NCBI GenBank assembly: GCA_021107345.1
Contig: JAIOSX010000274.1
Span: 1 to 5,834 of the forward strand
From: Candidatus Aegiribacteria sp.
GTDB taxonomy: Bacteria; Fermentibacterota; Fermentibacteria; Fermentibacterales; Fermentibacteraceae
DNA: 5,834 nt
Direction of reading: 5' to 3'
Below the pieces are notes generated by a model, which searched no databases, had not been told where the DNA came from, and saw only the letters and a program-made list of their open reading frames with translations. A program made the position numbers and the translations under genes. This document shows positions 4,914 through 5,834 of this stretch, piece by piece (positions within the stretch are counted from its first letter, which is position 1; each line of letters opens with the position of its first letter).

Positions 4914-5834
4914 ATGCTCAGACGCAATCCGGTTCAGAACTTCATTAGAAACTTAGTAAGGCTTATTATTCTCGTACCACTCTGGCTGCTGCTGGTATGG
5001 TCTGATATTGACAAATTTGAATCCCTGTACATCTGGATAGCCGTAAAAACCATCGCACTGCTATGGTTTGCCAACGTGTTCGCTAAGATGTTCTTCGTTA
5101 TCCCGCAATGGCAGAGAATAGTACTTCTGAGACTTGGAAAATCAGTTGGAGCCAGGGGTCCCGGAGTCATTATTGTGCCCCCTTTCATCTACTCTACTGC
5201 CAGGACAATAGATATCCGGATAACTACCTACGAGGTGAAGGCAACAAAGACACTGACCAAAGACAACATTCCCATCGATGTTACGGCTGCCATTGAACTT
5301 GAGGTTGAAAACCCGGAAAAGGCCGCTATCGATGTTCAGAATTACTGGAAAACAACCGAATGGGCATCCATGGAAGCTCTGAAGAGCACGATAGGCGGGA
5401 ATGATCTTCGACCCCTTCTCAGCGAAACGGATCGTATCGCCTCCGACCTGAAGAAGATCATAGACGCAGCGGCCGTGGATTTCGGTGTGAATGTCCGGGC
5501 GGTCCGCATAACCGATGTGGGAACACCGACTTCATTGATCGAAGAACTTGCGGTTATAGCCCGTGCGGAACGTGCAGCAAAGGCAAAGAAGATACAGGCA
5601 GAGGCAGAGAAGGCTGTAGCTACATCCCTGAAAGAGGCTTCGGAATTACTTGCTCTTCAGCCCAATGCCATGGAATTAAGGCAGATACAGGCCCTGCTTG
5701 ATATATCAAAGGAAGAGAGCTCTATGGTTATCATTTATCCGATGAACAGCCTGATGGGACAGCAGATCGCTACTGCCACTGCAGGAAACATGACGAGTAA
5801 TAGAATAAAGAACCCGGCTGTTCAGTTCTCTTTG
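4914..5834 (+). CDS. SPFH/Band 7 (stomatin/slipin-like) membrane protein, 3' end outside window
   Basis: The first 307 residues of an open frame that runs off the right edge. SPFH proteins form oligomeric membrane-microdomain scaffolds, often linked to membrane proteases or NfeD partners. Two hydrophobic segments lie at about 14-29 (LVRLIILVPLWLLLVW) and 38-62. The Band 7 domain follows: IPQWQRIVLLRLGKSVGARGPG (63-84), VPPF (88-91), IDIRITTYEV (99-108), LTKDNIPIDVTAAIELEVENPEKA (114-137), then LSETDRI and FGVNVRAVRITDV (190-202). An Ala/Lys/Glu-rich helix (about 209-247, with RAERAAKAKKIQAEAEKA) is the expected coiled coil. The closing motif (MELRQIQALLDISKEESSMVIIYP, 253-276) is typical of slipins. 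The usual 'tLR.viG...LdelLseRd' helix reads EALKSTIGGNDLRPLLSETDRI, a mild divergence. Two N-terminal membrane segments, not one hairpin, are unusual for small slipins but known in longer ones. No NfeD gene is visible; it may lie downstream. Confidence 0.9.
   Translation, partial: MLRRNPVQNFIRNLVRLIILVPLWLLLVWSDIDKFESLYIWIAVKTIALLWFANVFAKMFFVIPQWQRIVLLRLGKSVGARGPGVIIVPPFIYSTARTIDIRITTYEVKATKTLTKDNIPIDVTAAIELEVENPEKAAIDVQNYWKTTEWASMEALKSTIGGNDLRPLLSETDRIASDLKKIIDAAAVDFGVNVRAVRITDVGTPTSLIEELAVIARAERAAKAKKIQAEAEKAVATSLKEASELLALQPNAMELRQIQALLDISKEESSMVIIYPMNSLMGQQIATATAGNMTSNRIKNPAVQFSL

Overview
The window shows six protein-coding genes at high density and moderate GC. The organism is a diderm (Gram-negative-type) bacterium: there is an OmpA-type peptidoglycan-binding domain fused to a predicted outer-membrane barrel, plus a second barrel-like exported protein. 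Promoters look sigma-70-like and Shine-Dalgarno sites are strong. The style (barrel plus carboxypeptidase-regulatory-like repeats plus OmpA; pseudopilin-tail-like Cys motifs) suggests an FCB-group or candidate-phylum lineage rather than a proteobacterial model organism, but the lineage is inference.

Layout. (1) A leftward operon occupies 2053 down to 1: an exported barrel-like protein (1124-2053), an exported Cys-rich protein (306-1127) whose ATG overlaps the previous stop as ATGA, and, 12 nt further on, the N-terminal part of an RNase D-type 3'-5' exonuclease that runs off the left edge (1-293). (2) A 149-bp divergent promoter region (2054-2202) has two promoters whose -35 boxes abut. (3) A rightward 667-residue envelope protein (2203-4206) has a signal peptide, barrel, two 80-residue carboxypeptidase-regulatory-like repeats and a C-terminal OmpA domain. 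(4) A strong hairpin at 4220-4242 lies between convergent genes; its U-tract faces the leftward gene. (5) A leftward 153-residue cytosolic protein of unknown function (4277-4738). (6) A second divergent promoter region (4739-4913) with short palindromes. (7) A rightward SPFH/stomatin-like membrane protein (4914 to the right edge, 3' end missing).

How the genes relate. The two exported proteins of the left operon and the OmpA fusion all act in the envelope and are transcribed from one shared divergent region, so coordinated or competing expression is plausible. The SPFH protein is also membrane-associated, but nothing ties it to the others apart from proximity. RNase D is a housekeeping RNA-processing enzyme that appears to ride on the envelope operon. 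I see no mobile element, CRISPR array, tRNA or rRNA. The most unusual content is the Cys-rich protein, which carries two modules resembling pseudopilin tails (each C-P-x15-C followed by His) without a prepilin leader. I do not see a clear new multi-gene system.
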